Assembly (NCBI GenBank): GCA_964398855.1
Contig: CAYNOQ010000064.1
Location: 1 to 15,060, forward strand
DNA from: Mariniphaga sp964398855
Lineage (GTDB): Bacteria; Bacteroidota; Bacteroidia; Bacteroidales; Prolixibacteraceae
Length of the DNA stretch: 15,060 nt
Reading direction: 5' to 3'
Shown: one piece after another, positions 8,043-14,877 of the stretch
How positions within the stretch are numbered: the stretch's first letter is position 1
Layout of the letters: each line of letters begins with the position of its first letter
The notes under the pieces: generated by a model
The model's input: the letters and a program-made list of their open reading frames with translations, nothing else
What the model was told of the DNA's origin: nothing
The model's database searches: none
Program-made: the position numbers and the translations under genes

Positions 8043-8093
8043 AAATTCATATTAGCATTCTGACAATCAATTTGTTTAATCGAATATATATTC

Positions 8094-9077
8094 ATGTATC
8101 CGCTTGAAGAACTTCAGAAAAAAATAGATGCCGAAATTGTAAAACGCACTGACCGGCTGACCGGTAGGAAACCGGGTGGACTCTATGCGCCGGTTGAATA
8201 CTCTCTTTCTGTCGGAGGAAAACGCCTGCGTCCTGTTTTGCTTCTGTTAGGCTACAATATTTTTTCGGAAGATGTGGAAAAAGTATTGCCGGCGGCTTTT
8301 GCATTAGAGGTTTTTCACAATTTCACCCTTCTGCACGACGATATTATGGATGAAGCCGACATGCGCCGCAACAAACCCACTGCACACCTGAAATTTGGCG
8401 TCAACAATGCCATTCTTTCGGGCGATGCCATGGTTTTTTTATCCTACCAGAATCTTTTTGAGTGCCAGTCGCCCAATTTAATGAGGGTTATGGAGATGTT
8501 TACGAAATCTGCGTTAGAAGTCTGCAAGGGGCAGCAGTATGATATGGATTTTGAAAACCGGATGGAAGTTACAGAGGCGGAATATTTGAAAATGATTAAA
8601 CTGAAAACGGCTGTTTTGTTGGGCTTGAGTCTCAAGGCAGGAGTTCTGCTCGCCGAAGGACCGGAGGAAATTGCCGGGCAGCTTTATGATTTCGGTCTCA
8701 ATCTGGGAATGGCTTTTCAGCTGCAGGATGACTGGTTAGATAGTTTTGGGAACCAGAAATTTTTTGGGAAAAAAATTGGCGGAGATATTTTGTCCAACAA
8801 AAAAACTTTTCTTCTTATTTCTGCATTGCAACGGGCAACCGGAAAAACAAAAAGCGACCTTGTTGGTTGGTTGAAAATGGATTCGTTCAATCGTGATAAA
8901 AAAATATCAGCTGTGATAGATATTTATAATCAGCTGGAAATAAGCGAGCTGACCCGGAATAAGATTGATGAATATATCATTCGCGCTGAAGAAATTGTGA
9001 AAAATATCACGTTGAAAGAAGAAGCAAAAAAGCGGCTTCTGGAGTTTACCGGAAAAATTTCAAACCGTGAGGTTTGA
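8094..9077 (+). CDS. Trans-polyprenyl diphosphate synthase (FPP/GGPP synthase type)
   Basis: The enzyme condenses isopentenyl diphosphate with allylic diphosphates to make all-trans prenyl diphosphates in the cytoplasm, feeding quinone side chains or other isoprenoids. The 327 residues carry all landmarks of the IspA/GGPS family: GGKRLRP (41-47) for diphosphate binding, the first aspartate-rich motif DDIMD (82-86) followed by RR (91-92), GQQYD (146-150), K171-T172, and the second motif DDWLD (212-216), with K224-xx-K-x-GGD shortly after. The first motif lacks the two-residue insertion seen in most bacterial short-chain enzymes, and the fifth residue before it is F77. An aromatic there is known to limit chain length, which points to a C15 or C20 product rather than a long-chain one. 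ATG 8094 gives a normal start. The exact product length is inferred, not shown. Confidence 0.93.
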   Translation: MYPLEELQKKIDAEIVKRTDRLTGRKPGGLYAPVEYSLSVGGKRLRPVLLLLGYNIFSEDVEKVLPAAFALEVFHNFTLLHDDIMDEADMRRNKPTAHLKFGVNNAILSGDAMVFLSYQNLFECQSPNLMRVMEMFTKSALEVCKGQQYDMDFENRMEVTEAEYLKMIKLKTAVLLGLSLKAGVLLAEGPEEIAGQLYDFGLNLGMAFQLQDDWLDSFGNQKFFGKKIGGDILSNKKTFLLISALQRATGKTKSDLVGWLKMDSFNRDKKISAVIDIYNQLEISELTRNKIDEYIIRAEEIVKNITLKEEAKKRLLEFTGKISNREV

Positions 9078-9080
9078 GAA

Positions 9081-9130
9081 AAACGGCTGAACCTTAAGCT
9101 GTTGCATAAAAAAAGCGGAAACGGCTGAAC
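9081..9130 (+). repeat. 12-base direct repeat upstream of atpD
   Basis: AAACGGCTGAAC occurs exactly at 9081-9092 and again at 9119-9130, starts 38 bases apart, in the 112-base gap between the prenyl synthase gene and atpD. The first copy can also fold: AACGGCT (9082-9088) pairs with AGCTGTT (9097-9103) with one G-U pair. The repeat could be a two-site regulator target or the remains of a local duplication. Confidence 0.5.
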
Positions 9131-9189
9131 ACAAAACTGTAATTCGGAAAAAAGAGGTAACTTTTGACACTTTTCAAATTTTATAAAAG

Positions 9190-10695
9190 ATGAATCAAAG
9201 CATTGGAAAAATCATTCAGGTAATTGGTCCGGTAGTCGATGTGAGCTTCGAAAAAGAGGGCGAAGATTTACCTGCCATTTACGATGCTCTCGAAATTATT
9301 CGTGATGACAAAGAGCGTTTAATTATTGAGTGCCAGCAGCATATAGGAGAAAATACCATTCGCTGCATTGCGATGGACTCCACGGATGGGTTGAAACGCG
9401 GCATGGAAGTTCATCCTACCGGAAAGCCGATAATCATGCCGCAGGGTGAAGAGGCGCTTGGGCGCCTGCTCAATGTTACCGGAGATTCGATTGATGGTCT
9501 GGAACCACTTCCCAAAAACGGATTCAGAATTCACAATGATCCGCCCAAGTATAAGGATCTGCAAACCGAAACAGAAGTGCTCTACACCGGCATTAAAGTG
9601 ATAGACCTGATTGAGCCTTATGCAAAAGGCGGAAAAATCGGACTTTTTGGCGGCGCCGGAGTCGGAAAAACAGTGCTTATTCAGGAATTGATAAATAATA
9701 TTGCGCTGGCACACAGCGGCTTGTCGGTTTTTGCCGGGGTTGGTGAGAGAACGCGCGAAGGAAATGATTTGCTTCGCGAAATGATTGAAGCCAAAATTGT
9801 GGATTACGGAGACGCTTTTCTCGAATCCATGGAAGAGGGCAGCTGGGATCTCTCGAAAGTGGACATGAACCGGATAAAAAAGTCGAAATTGGCAATGGTT
9901 TTCGGGCAGATGAATGAGCCGCCGGGTGCGCGCGCAAGGGTTGCACTCTCGGGACTTGCCATTGCAGAAAGCCTGCGCGACAGCAGCTTCGATTCAGGGC
10001 AGGGACGCGATATTCTCTTTTTCATTGATAACGTTTTCCGGTTCACGCAAGCCGGTTCCGAAGTTTCCGCGCTTTTGGGCAGAATGCCTTCGGCTGTCGG
10101 CTATCAGCCCACATTGGCAACGGAAATGGGAATTATGCAGGAGCGGATTACTTCCACCAAAAACGGCTCAATTACCTCTGTGCAGGCGGTTTATGTTCCG
10201 GCAGACGACCTGACCGACCCCGCGCCTGCCACAACTTTTGCCCACCTTGATGCAACAACGGTGCTCAGCCGTAAGATTGTCGAGTTGGGGATTTATCCGG
10301 CTGTGGATCCGTTGGAGTCCACTTCGCGGATTCTAACTCCCGATATTGTGGGCGAAGAACATTACAACTGTTCCCAGAATGTGATTTATTTGCTCCAGCG
10401 CTACAAAGAGCTTCAGGATATTATTGCCATTTTGGGAATGGATGAGCTTTCCGAAGAAGACAAATTGGTGGTGCACCGTGCGCGGCGCGCACAACGTTTT
10501 CTGTCGCAGCCGTTTTTTGTGGCTTCACAGTTCACCGGCATTGACGGGAAACTGGTTTCTATCGATGAAACAATCAAAGGTTTCAATATGATTCTCAACG
10601 GCGATGTGGACAAATATCCCGAAAATGCCTTTAATTTGGTGGGCACAATTGAAGAAGCCATTGAAAAGGGAGAACGCTTGTTAGCCAAATCTTAA
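9190..10695 (+). CDS. atpD: F1F0 ATP synthase subunit beta
   Basis: This is the catalytic subunit of the F1 head, three copies per complex, which makes ATP from ADP and phosphate at the cytoplasmic side of the inner membrane. The 501 residues contain the N-terminal beta-barrel (GKIIQVIGPVVDVSFE), the Walker A loop GGAGVGKT (154-161), the GVGERTREGNDLLREM segment with the catalytic glutamate, the Walker B strand DILFFIDN, and the ERITSTKNGSITSVQAVYVP and DDLTDPAPATTFAHLDATTVLSR signatures. The C-terminal helical domain contains DELSEEDKLVVHRARR, equivalent to the DELSEED region that contacts gamma and epsilon. Nothing is missing. atpC follows after 10 bases, but no other ATP synthase gene is in the window. 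This split is common in Bacteroidota, where atpB-E-F-H-A-G usually lie elsewhere or farther along. No clear promoter is visible; the upstream TAACTTTTG is one base off the -7 pattern. Confidence 0.99.
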   Translation: MNQSIGKIIQVIGPVVDVSFEKEGEDLPAIYDALEIIRDDKERLIIECQQHIGENTIRCIAMDSTDGLKRGMEVHPTGKPIIMPQGEEALGRLLNVTGDSIDGLEPLPKNGFRIHNDPPKYKDLQTETEVLYTGIKVIDLIEPYAKGGKIGLFGGAGVGKTVLIQELINNIALAHSGLSVFAGVGERTREGNDLLREMIEAKIVDYGDAFLESMEEGSWDLSKVDMNRIKKSKLAMVFGQMNEPPGARARVALSGLAIAESLRDSSFDSGQGRDILFFIDNVFRFTQAGSEVSALLGRMPSAVGYQPTLATEMGIMQERITSTKNGSITSVQAVYVPADDLTDPAPATTFAHLDATTVLSRKIVELGIYPAVDPLESTSRILTPDIVGEEHYNCSQNVIYLLQRYKELQDIIAILGMDELSEEDKLVVHRARRAQRFLSQPFFVASQFTGIDGKLVSIDETIKGFNMILNGDVDKYPENAFNLVGTIEEAIEKGERLLAKS

Positions 10696-10705
10696 ATTCA
10701 GCGTC

Positions 10706-10948
10706 ATGTTTCTTGAAATCATTACACCGGAAAAAAAGATTTTTGAAGGCAAAATCAACCGCATCCGACTCCCGGGAAGCAAAGGCTCTTTCGAGATTCT
10801 GAAAAGTCACGCCCCCATTGTTTCAACGCTCGAAAGGGGAGAAATACGCGTGATCGATGATAAAAACAAAGTTCACACATGGAAAGTGAACAGTGGAATT
10901 GTTGAAAATAAGGCGGATAAAATTATCGTTCTGTTAGATTTGATTTGA
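10706..10948 (+). CDS. atpC: F1F0 ATP synthase subunit epsilon, short form
   Basis: Epsilon sits in the F1 central stalk and links gamma to the c-ring. The 80 residues match only the N-terminal beta-sandwich of the family: FLEIITPEKKIFEG, GSFEILKSHAPIVSTLERGEI, and the closing VNSGIVENKADKIIVLLD strand. The C-terminal two-helix hairpin, which makes most epsilon subunits about 130-140 residues long and in several bacteria inhibits ATP hydrolysis, is absent. The stop is followed at once by a different gene, so this is the natural length rather than a frameshift; short epsilon subunits are known in Bacteroidota and Chlorobi. The gene lies 10 bases after atpD and its TGA overlaps the TTG start of the next gene. 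Confidence 0.96.
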   Translation: MFLEIITPEKKIFEGKINRIRLPGSKGSFEILKSHAPIVSTLERGEIRVIDDKNKVHTWKVNSGIVENKADKIIVLLDLI

Positions 10949-11937
10949 AATCCAAAATTCTCATCATACGATTAAGTTCCATCGGCGACATTGTTCTGAC
11001 CACGCCGGTTGTACGTTGCCTGAAAGTACAAATGGAAAATGCGGAGATTCATTTTGTAACCAAAGCGCAATATGCGCAGGTGGTTTTACCGAATCCGCAT
11101 ATCAGCAAAGTACATCTCTATTCCGGAAATCTGCGTAAGCTGGTGCATCAGCTGAGGAGAGAAAAATTTGACTATATTATTGATTTACACAAAAATATCC
11201 GCAGTTTCTCCATCAGATTAAGGCTTTTTAATGTTCCTTCGTTCAGTTTCAACAAGCTGACTTTTCATAAATTTTTATTGGTGAAGCTGAAAATCAACCG
11301 GCTGCCCGACATTCATGTTGTTGACCGCTATTTTAACGCTTTGCGAAAATTCGATATTAAAAATGACGAAAAAGGGCTTGATTTTTTTATCCCTGAAGGG
11401 GAAAATTATCCGCCTGAAAAATTGCCTGCCGGCTTTTCTGAAGGCTACATCGCTTTTGCGATTGGCGGTACCTGGACTACCAAAAAACTTCCGGTTGAAA
11501 AGGTAGTTGAAATTTGCAACCAGCTCTCCTTTCCTGTTATTCTTTTGGGCGGAAAGGAAGAAGAAGCTGCCGGCGAATCGATTATATCTCAATGCGGAAG
11601 CAATGTAATTAACCTTGCAGGAAAATGCAGTTTATACCAGTCTGCCGGGCTGGTGCGCGATGCAAAACTGGTTCTGACCAACGATACCGGACTGATGCAC
11701 ATTGCCGCTGCATTTCAGAAAAGGATTCTTTCATTTTGGGGAAATACCGTGCCTGAATTTGGTATGACTCCCTACAAGGCTGACCCTGTTTCAGAAATTA
11801 TGGAGGTAAAAGATTTAGACTGCCGCCCCTGTTCAGCAATCGGTTTTAACGAGTGTCCGAAAAAGCATTTCAATTGCATGAAAATGCAGGATGTGAACAG
11901 GGCAGTCCGTTGGGTTCGGGCAAACTTCGATGCCTGA
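10945..11937 (+). CDS. Glycosyltransferase family 9 (ADP-heptose:LPS heptosyltransferase-like)
   Basis: This probable inverting GT-B enzyme adds heptose or a related sugar to the inner core of lipopolysaccharide at the cytoplasmic face of the inner membrane. The 330 residues start with the family's typical KILIIRLSSIGDIVLTTPVVRCLK, whose glycine-aspartate pair lies in the catalytic loop. HFVTKAQYAQVV and YDYIIDLHKN follow. The C-terminal half has IAFAIGGTWTTKKLPVEK, VILLGGKEE, INLAGKCSLYQSAGLV and the donor-binding NDTGLMHIAAAF (N246-D247-T248-G249). A cysteine-containing end (DCRPCSAIGFNECPKKHFNCM) is also usual for GT9. The start is TTG at 10945, in the overlap TTGA with the atpC stop; a later start would cut into the conserved first strand, so I accept TTG. 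The overlap suggests translational coupling to atpC. The sugar is inferred from the family only. Confidence 0.88.
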   Translation: MKSKILIIRLSSIGDIVLTTPVVRCLKVQMENAEIHFVTKAQYAQVVLPNPHISKVHLYSGNLRKLVHQLRREKFDYIIDLHKNIRSFSIRLRLFNVPSFSFNKLTFHKFLLVKLKINRLPDIHVVDRYFNALRKFDIKNDEKGLDFFIPEGENYPPEKLPAGFSEGYIAFAIGGTWTTKKLPVEKVVEICNQLSFPVILLGGKEEEAAGESIISQCGSNVINLAGKCSLYQSAGLVRDAKLVLTNDTGLMHIAAAFQKRILSFWGNTVPEFGMTPYKADPVSEIMEVKDLDCRPCSAIGFNECPKKHFNCMKMQDVNRAVRWVRANFDA

Positions 11938-11965
11938 CAAACATTTCTGTTTCAGCCATTCAGGC
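11932..11965. terminator. Nested inverted repeat between convergent genes, possible terminator
   Basis: GCCTGA (11932-11937, including the GT9 stop) pairs with TCAGGC (11960-11965), and inside it AAACA (11939-11943) pairs with TGTTT (11948-11952). It spans the 14-base gap between the convergent GT9 and aminotransferase stops, where a two-way terminator would be expected. T tracts are poor on both sides. Confidence 0.25.
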
Positions 11966-13133
11966 TTTCAAATGCTTTTGCAAGCCGTTCAAGACCTTCT
12001 TGCAATACGCTTCGCGGGCAACCGATGTTCAGTCTCAGCCAGCCGCTGCCGCCATAGCCGAAGCGGTCGCCGTTATTTAATCCTACTTTTGCCTTTTCAA
12101 CCACGAACCTGAACAGCTCCTTGTCGCTCATTCCGTAATCATTGAAATCTATCCAAATCAGATAAGTAGCTTCGGGTTTCATCACCTTTGCACGCGGAAT
12201 GTGTTGCTGGAAAAACTTCTCAAGGCAGCGATAGTTCTCCTGCAGATAATCCATCAGCTGGTCAAGCCAGTTGTCGCCGTTTTTGTACGCAGCTTCCAAT
12301 GCAACCGAACCAAAAATGTTTCCCATTCCGTAATGCCCGACCTGAAGCGCCCTTTCGTATTGTACTCTTTTTCTTTTGTCGGGAATAAAAACCACCGAAG
12401 AAGCAAGTCCGGCAACGTTGAACGTTTTGCTGGGCGCCATAAAAATCAGCGACTCTTTTTCTGCCTCTTCGGAGAGTGTTGCAAATGGAATATGCCTGTG
12501 TCCTTCGAAAATCAAATCTGAATGAATCTCATCCGAAATGACCATAATGTCGTTTTCCCGGCAAACATTCCAAAGGCTTTCCAGCTCTTCCCGTTTCCAT
12601 GCCATTCCCCCCGGATTGTGCGGATTGCAGAGTAGCAAAAGTTTTGTGTCTTCTGTAATTTTTGATTTTAAATCGTTGATATCGAACGTGTATCGTCCAT
12701 TTTCAATTTTCAGCGGATTTTCAATCAGCTTTCGCCCGGTTCCGGTTACCGTCTCAAAAAACGGAAAATATACAGGCGGCTGCACAATCACTCCGTCGCC
12801 GGGATTTGAAAAGGTTTCAACAGCAATAGTCAGACCTGCAACCACTCCGGGACTGAATGAAATCCACTCTTTTTTCACATTCCAGCCGTGTCGGCGCTGC
12901 ATCCAGCCGATTATCGCATCAAAATAGGAATCGGGTCTGAAGGTGTAGCCGTAAATTTCATGGGCGGCTCTTTCCCTGATGGCATTTACAATGAACGGCG
13001 GTGTTTTGAAATCGGTGTCGGCAACCCAAAGCGGCAAAACATCATCGGTTTGAAAAAAGCGCTCGCGGGCGTCATATTTCATGCAGTTAGTTCCTTCGCG
13101 GGGAATGATTTCATCAAAATCATATTTTTTCAT
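11952..13133 (-). CDS. MalY/PatB-type PLP-dependent C-S lyase / aminotransferase
   Basis: This is a fold-type I PLP enzyme of the MalY/PatB branch, whose known members cleave the C-S bond of cystathionine, cysteine or cysteine conjugates, releasing pyruvate, ammonia and a thiol. The 393 residues show the branch's opening (RYDARERFF-like YDARERFFQTDDVLPLWVADTDFKTPPFI), SFSPGVVAGLTIAVETF, PPVYFPFF, the NPHNPGG motif (170-176), SDEIHSDLIF (200-209) with the cofactor-binding aspartate, and APSKTFNVAGLASS with the Schiff-base lysine K236. The C-terminal half ends with the NIGCPR arginine that binds the substrate carboxylate. I start at ATG 13133; a GTG directly before it (13136) is also in frame. 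It is the last gene of a minus-strand set with the ComB-family and DeoR-type genes, 17 bases after the ComB-family stop. It could instead act as an aminotransferase; the WVADTDF segment favours the lyase branch. Confidence 0.9.
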   Translation of the reverse strand: MKKYDFDEIIPREGTNCMKYDARERFFQTDDVLPLWVADTDFKTPPFIVNAIRERAAHEIYGYTFRPDSYFDAIIGWMQRRHGWNVKKEWISFSPGVVAGLTIAVETFSNPGDGVIVQPPVYFPFFETVTGTGRKLIENPLKIENGRYTFDINDLKSKITEDTKLLLLCNPHNPGGMAWKREELESLWNVCRENDIMVISDEIHSDLIFEGHRHIPFATLSEEAEKESLIFMAPSKTFNVAGLASSVVFIPDKRKRVQYERALQVGHYGMGNIFGSVALEAAYKNGDNWLDQLMDYLQENYRCLEKFFQQHIPRAKVMKPEATYLIWIDFNDYGMSDKELFRFVVEKAKVGLNNGDRFGYGGSGWLRLNIGCPRSVLQEGLERLAKAFESLNG

Positions 13134-13150
13134 CACTTATGAATCTTTTC

Positions 13151-13849
13151 TCAACGGTCAGACACGTCAATTTTTGATAAAAAATTGAAATCGCTGCCCT
13201 TGTTATATTTGAGTACAAAGTTAAAACGATTCAGGTTCAGACAAAGACTAAAATCTTCTTTTGGCGACCATTCCTGATTTTTCGGTTCAAAAAAGCGACT
13301 CCCGGAACCTTTTCGGATGGTTTTTACCATTTCAGAAAAACCGGATTGAACGCCGGTCAGTTCATTGGTCAGATAGGCTGCACAAAGGGTGTCTTCATCG
13401 GTGGGATATTCGCACGCATAGCCCATGCAAACTAATGAAACTAACTCTGGATTTTGCTTTTTGATGTAGCGGACAATGGCGCCGGCATTCACAAAACTTC
13501 CGGTGATTATTTCCGAAGCCCGGGTGGCAGCTTCAATTCCCTGAGTGCCCGAACTGGTAGTGTGAATCAACGTTTTCCCTTCTAAGTTGATATGAAGCAG
13601 GTGCGCCGGTGAATTTCCAAAATCGAACCCGGGCGGCTTTTGTTCTTCACGCTCTCCCATAAGTAAAAATCCGGGGTTCTGCTCTTTTATCCGGTAGGCT
13701 GTATCAATGGATGCAACGGGAATAATACCGGAAGCGCCCTGATTGAAAGCGTAGCAGGCGGTGGAAAAAGCCCGGAAAACATCAATGATTACAGTTATGC
13801 CCTGAGCCTTTTTTGCACCATCAAGCAAATGGAGTGTCTGAATTTTCAT
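13151..13849 (-). CDS. comB: ComB-family 2-phosphosulfolactate phosphatase
   Basis: ComB removes phosphate from (R)-2-phospho-3-sulfolactate to give sulfolactate, a magnesium-dependent step first described in coenzyme M synthesis. The 232 residues carry the family's marks in order: VIIDVFRAFSTA (20-31), a GER turn (65-67), GFDFGNSP (74-81), the TTSSGTQGI loop (97-105), a GSFVNAGAIV segment, and an acidic DED cluster (151-153). The usual length is about 230-240, so the protein is complete. ATG 13849 gives MKIQTLHLLDG. It sits 17 bases after the DeoR-type regulator and 17 bases before the C-S lyase, on the same strand, so the three are probably one operon. Neighbouring comA or comC genes of the coenzyme M route are not present, and Bacteroidota are not known to make coenzyme M, so the true substrate is open. 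The family assignment is sure, the reaction is less so. Confidence 0.88.
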   Translation of the reverse strand: MKIQTLHLLDGAKKAQGITVIIDVFRAFSTACYAFNQGASGIIPVASIDTAYRIKEQNPGFLLMGEREEQKPPGFDFGNSPAHLLHINLEGKTLIHTTSSGTQGIEAATRASEIITGSFVNAGAIVRYIKKQNPELVSLVCMGYACEYPTDEDTLCAAYLTNELTGVQSGFSEMVKTIRKGSGSRFFEPKNQEWSPKEDFSLCLNLNRFNFVLKYNKGSDFNFLSKIDVSDR

Positions 13850-13866
13850 TCGAAAATTTTGCCTGC

Positions 13867-14631
13867 TTAGACAATAATAAGTTCCACACCGCTCTCCTCA
13901 ATTTCCTGAGCTGTTTTTTTGGAAATTCCCGAGTCTGTGATGATTATATCTATCTGGTCAAGATTGCAGATACGCCCAAAACCACGCCGTCCAAATTTTG
14001 ATGAATCGGTCAGCACAATTGTGCGGTGCGCCGCTTCCATCATTTTTTTGTTGAGATTTGCCTCTTCAATATTTGAGTTGGTGACGCCGTAATCCACATC
14101 AACACCGTCAACGCCCATAAACAGCTTTGTGCAGGTGATGTCATTCAGCATTTTCTGTGCAAAATCACCCACGGCAGATGAAGAACTCTTCCTGATGATC
14201 CCGCCAAACTGTATCACTTCGATATTCTTTTTGGAATTAAGCTCCATTGAAGTTTTCAGAGAGGAGCTTACCACCGTCAATCCCGTTTCCGATGTAAGTT
14301 CCTGAGCCAAAGCGTGCACAGTGGAGCCGGCGGCAAGAATAATCGTATCGTTATTCTCCACCAACTTGCAGGCAGCTAATGCAATTTTCCTTTTTTCATC
14401 GGTTTTTAACTTTTCCTTTTCCTGAATATCAATATCGGTGGCATAAGGATTTACCGGACTTGCACTGCCATGGGTGCGATAAAGTAACTTTTTGCTCTCC
14501 AGGTTTTTAAGGTCTTTTCTTACCGTAACCGGTGTTACATTTAGCTCTTTGGCAAGTTCTGTAACCCGCACAAATCCGTTTTTCTTGAGCATATCTAAAA
14601 TAAACTTGTGGCGCTCTGCTATACTCAACAT
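13867..14631 (-). CDS. DeoR/GlpR-family transcriptional regulator
   Basis: This is a DNA-binding regulator, usually a repressor released by a phosphorylated sugar or similar small molecule. The N-terminal winged helix-turn-helix (about 6-57) shows the family pattern: MLSIAERHKFILDMLKKNG, VRVTELAKELNVTPVTVRKDL, then YRTHGSA. The C-terminal DeoRC sensor domain (about 75-232) has the LAAGSTVHALA loop, FGGIIRKSSSSAVG, LFMGVDGVDVDYGVTNSNIEEANLNKKM and LTDSSKFGRRGFG, which surround the phosphate-binding pocket. I start at ATG 14631 because it gives the standard opening and 254 residues, the normal length. The frame is open for 44 codons farther upstream, but that part is phenylalanine-rich, crosses the promoter box and is not family-like. 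It heads the minus-strand set with the ComB-family and C-S lyase genes and probably controls them and itself. The inducer is unknown. Confidence 0.92.
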   Translation of the reverse strand: MLSIAERHKFILDMLKKNGFVRVTELAKELNVTPVTVRKDLKNLESKKLLYRTHGSASPVNPYATDIDIQEKEKLKTDEKRKIALAACKLVENNDTIILAAGSTVHALAQELTSETGLTVVSSSLKTSMELNSKKNIEVIQFGGIIRKSSSSAVGDFAQKMLNDITCTKLFMGVDGVDVDYGVTNSNIEEANLNKKMMEAAHRTIVLTDSSKFGRRGFGRICNLDQIDIIITDSGISKKTAQEIEESGVELIIV

Positions 14632-14687
14632 CTTTTGGTTTTTAAATATGAATATAAAATGAATTACTTTTTCTGTCCCTGAAAACA

Positions 14688-14695
14688 CAAAGTTA
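14688..14695 (-). promoter_or_regulatory. Bacteroidota -7 promoter box for the DeoR-comB-lyase set
   Basis: On the minus strand this reads TAACTTTG, an exact match to TAnnTTTG. Transcription would start near 14682, giving a leader of about 50 bases to the ATG at 14631. A good -33 TTTG is not present at the expected distance (the region near 14714 reads as a T-run on the minus strand), so the promoter may be weak or may need an activator. Confidence 0.4.
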
Positions 14696-14769
14696 CAATT
14701 TTTGAAGTGAAAAAGATTAAAAAAGGAAAGAAATTGAAAGAGGGGTGCGAGGAATAGATGCAAAAGAAG

Positions 14770-14797
14770 CTTCTCTGGCTCTGCCGGAGGAGAGAAG
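14770..14797. terminator. Hairpin upstream of the DeoR-type gene, possible terminator
   Basis: CTTCTCT (14770-14776) pairs with AGAGAAG (14791-14797), and CTC (14779-14781) with GAG (14787-14789), around a TGCCG loop. Read on the minus strand it is followed by CTTCTTTTGC, so it might end a minus-strand transcript entering from beyond the window. No such gene is seen here, and the T tract is interrupted. Confidence 0.25.
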
Positions 14798-14877
14798 GAA
14801 GAGTTTCTATTTAACGCTCGCTCCTTGTTATCAGAGGGTTGGATTCTTGATTTCCCCTATATGCAGATAGAGAGTGT

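Noticed and set aside
9058..9079. Stem-loop over the stop codon of the prenyl synthase gene
   Set aside because: CAAACC and GGTTTG pair well, but an A-run rather than a T-run follows on the plus strand, so it is not supported as a terminator of this gene.
9164..9186. Sigma-70-like TTGACA with TTATAA upstream of atpD
   Set aside because: The gap between the boxes is only 11 bases, and Bacteroidota primary promoters use TTTG/TAnnTTTG instead.
14632..14763. Upstream extension of the DeoR-type protein by 44 codons
   Set aside because: The added part is phenylalanine-rich, covers the TAnnTTTG box and its leader, and lies before the usual MLSIAERH opening of the family.
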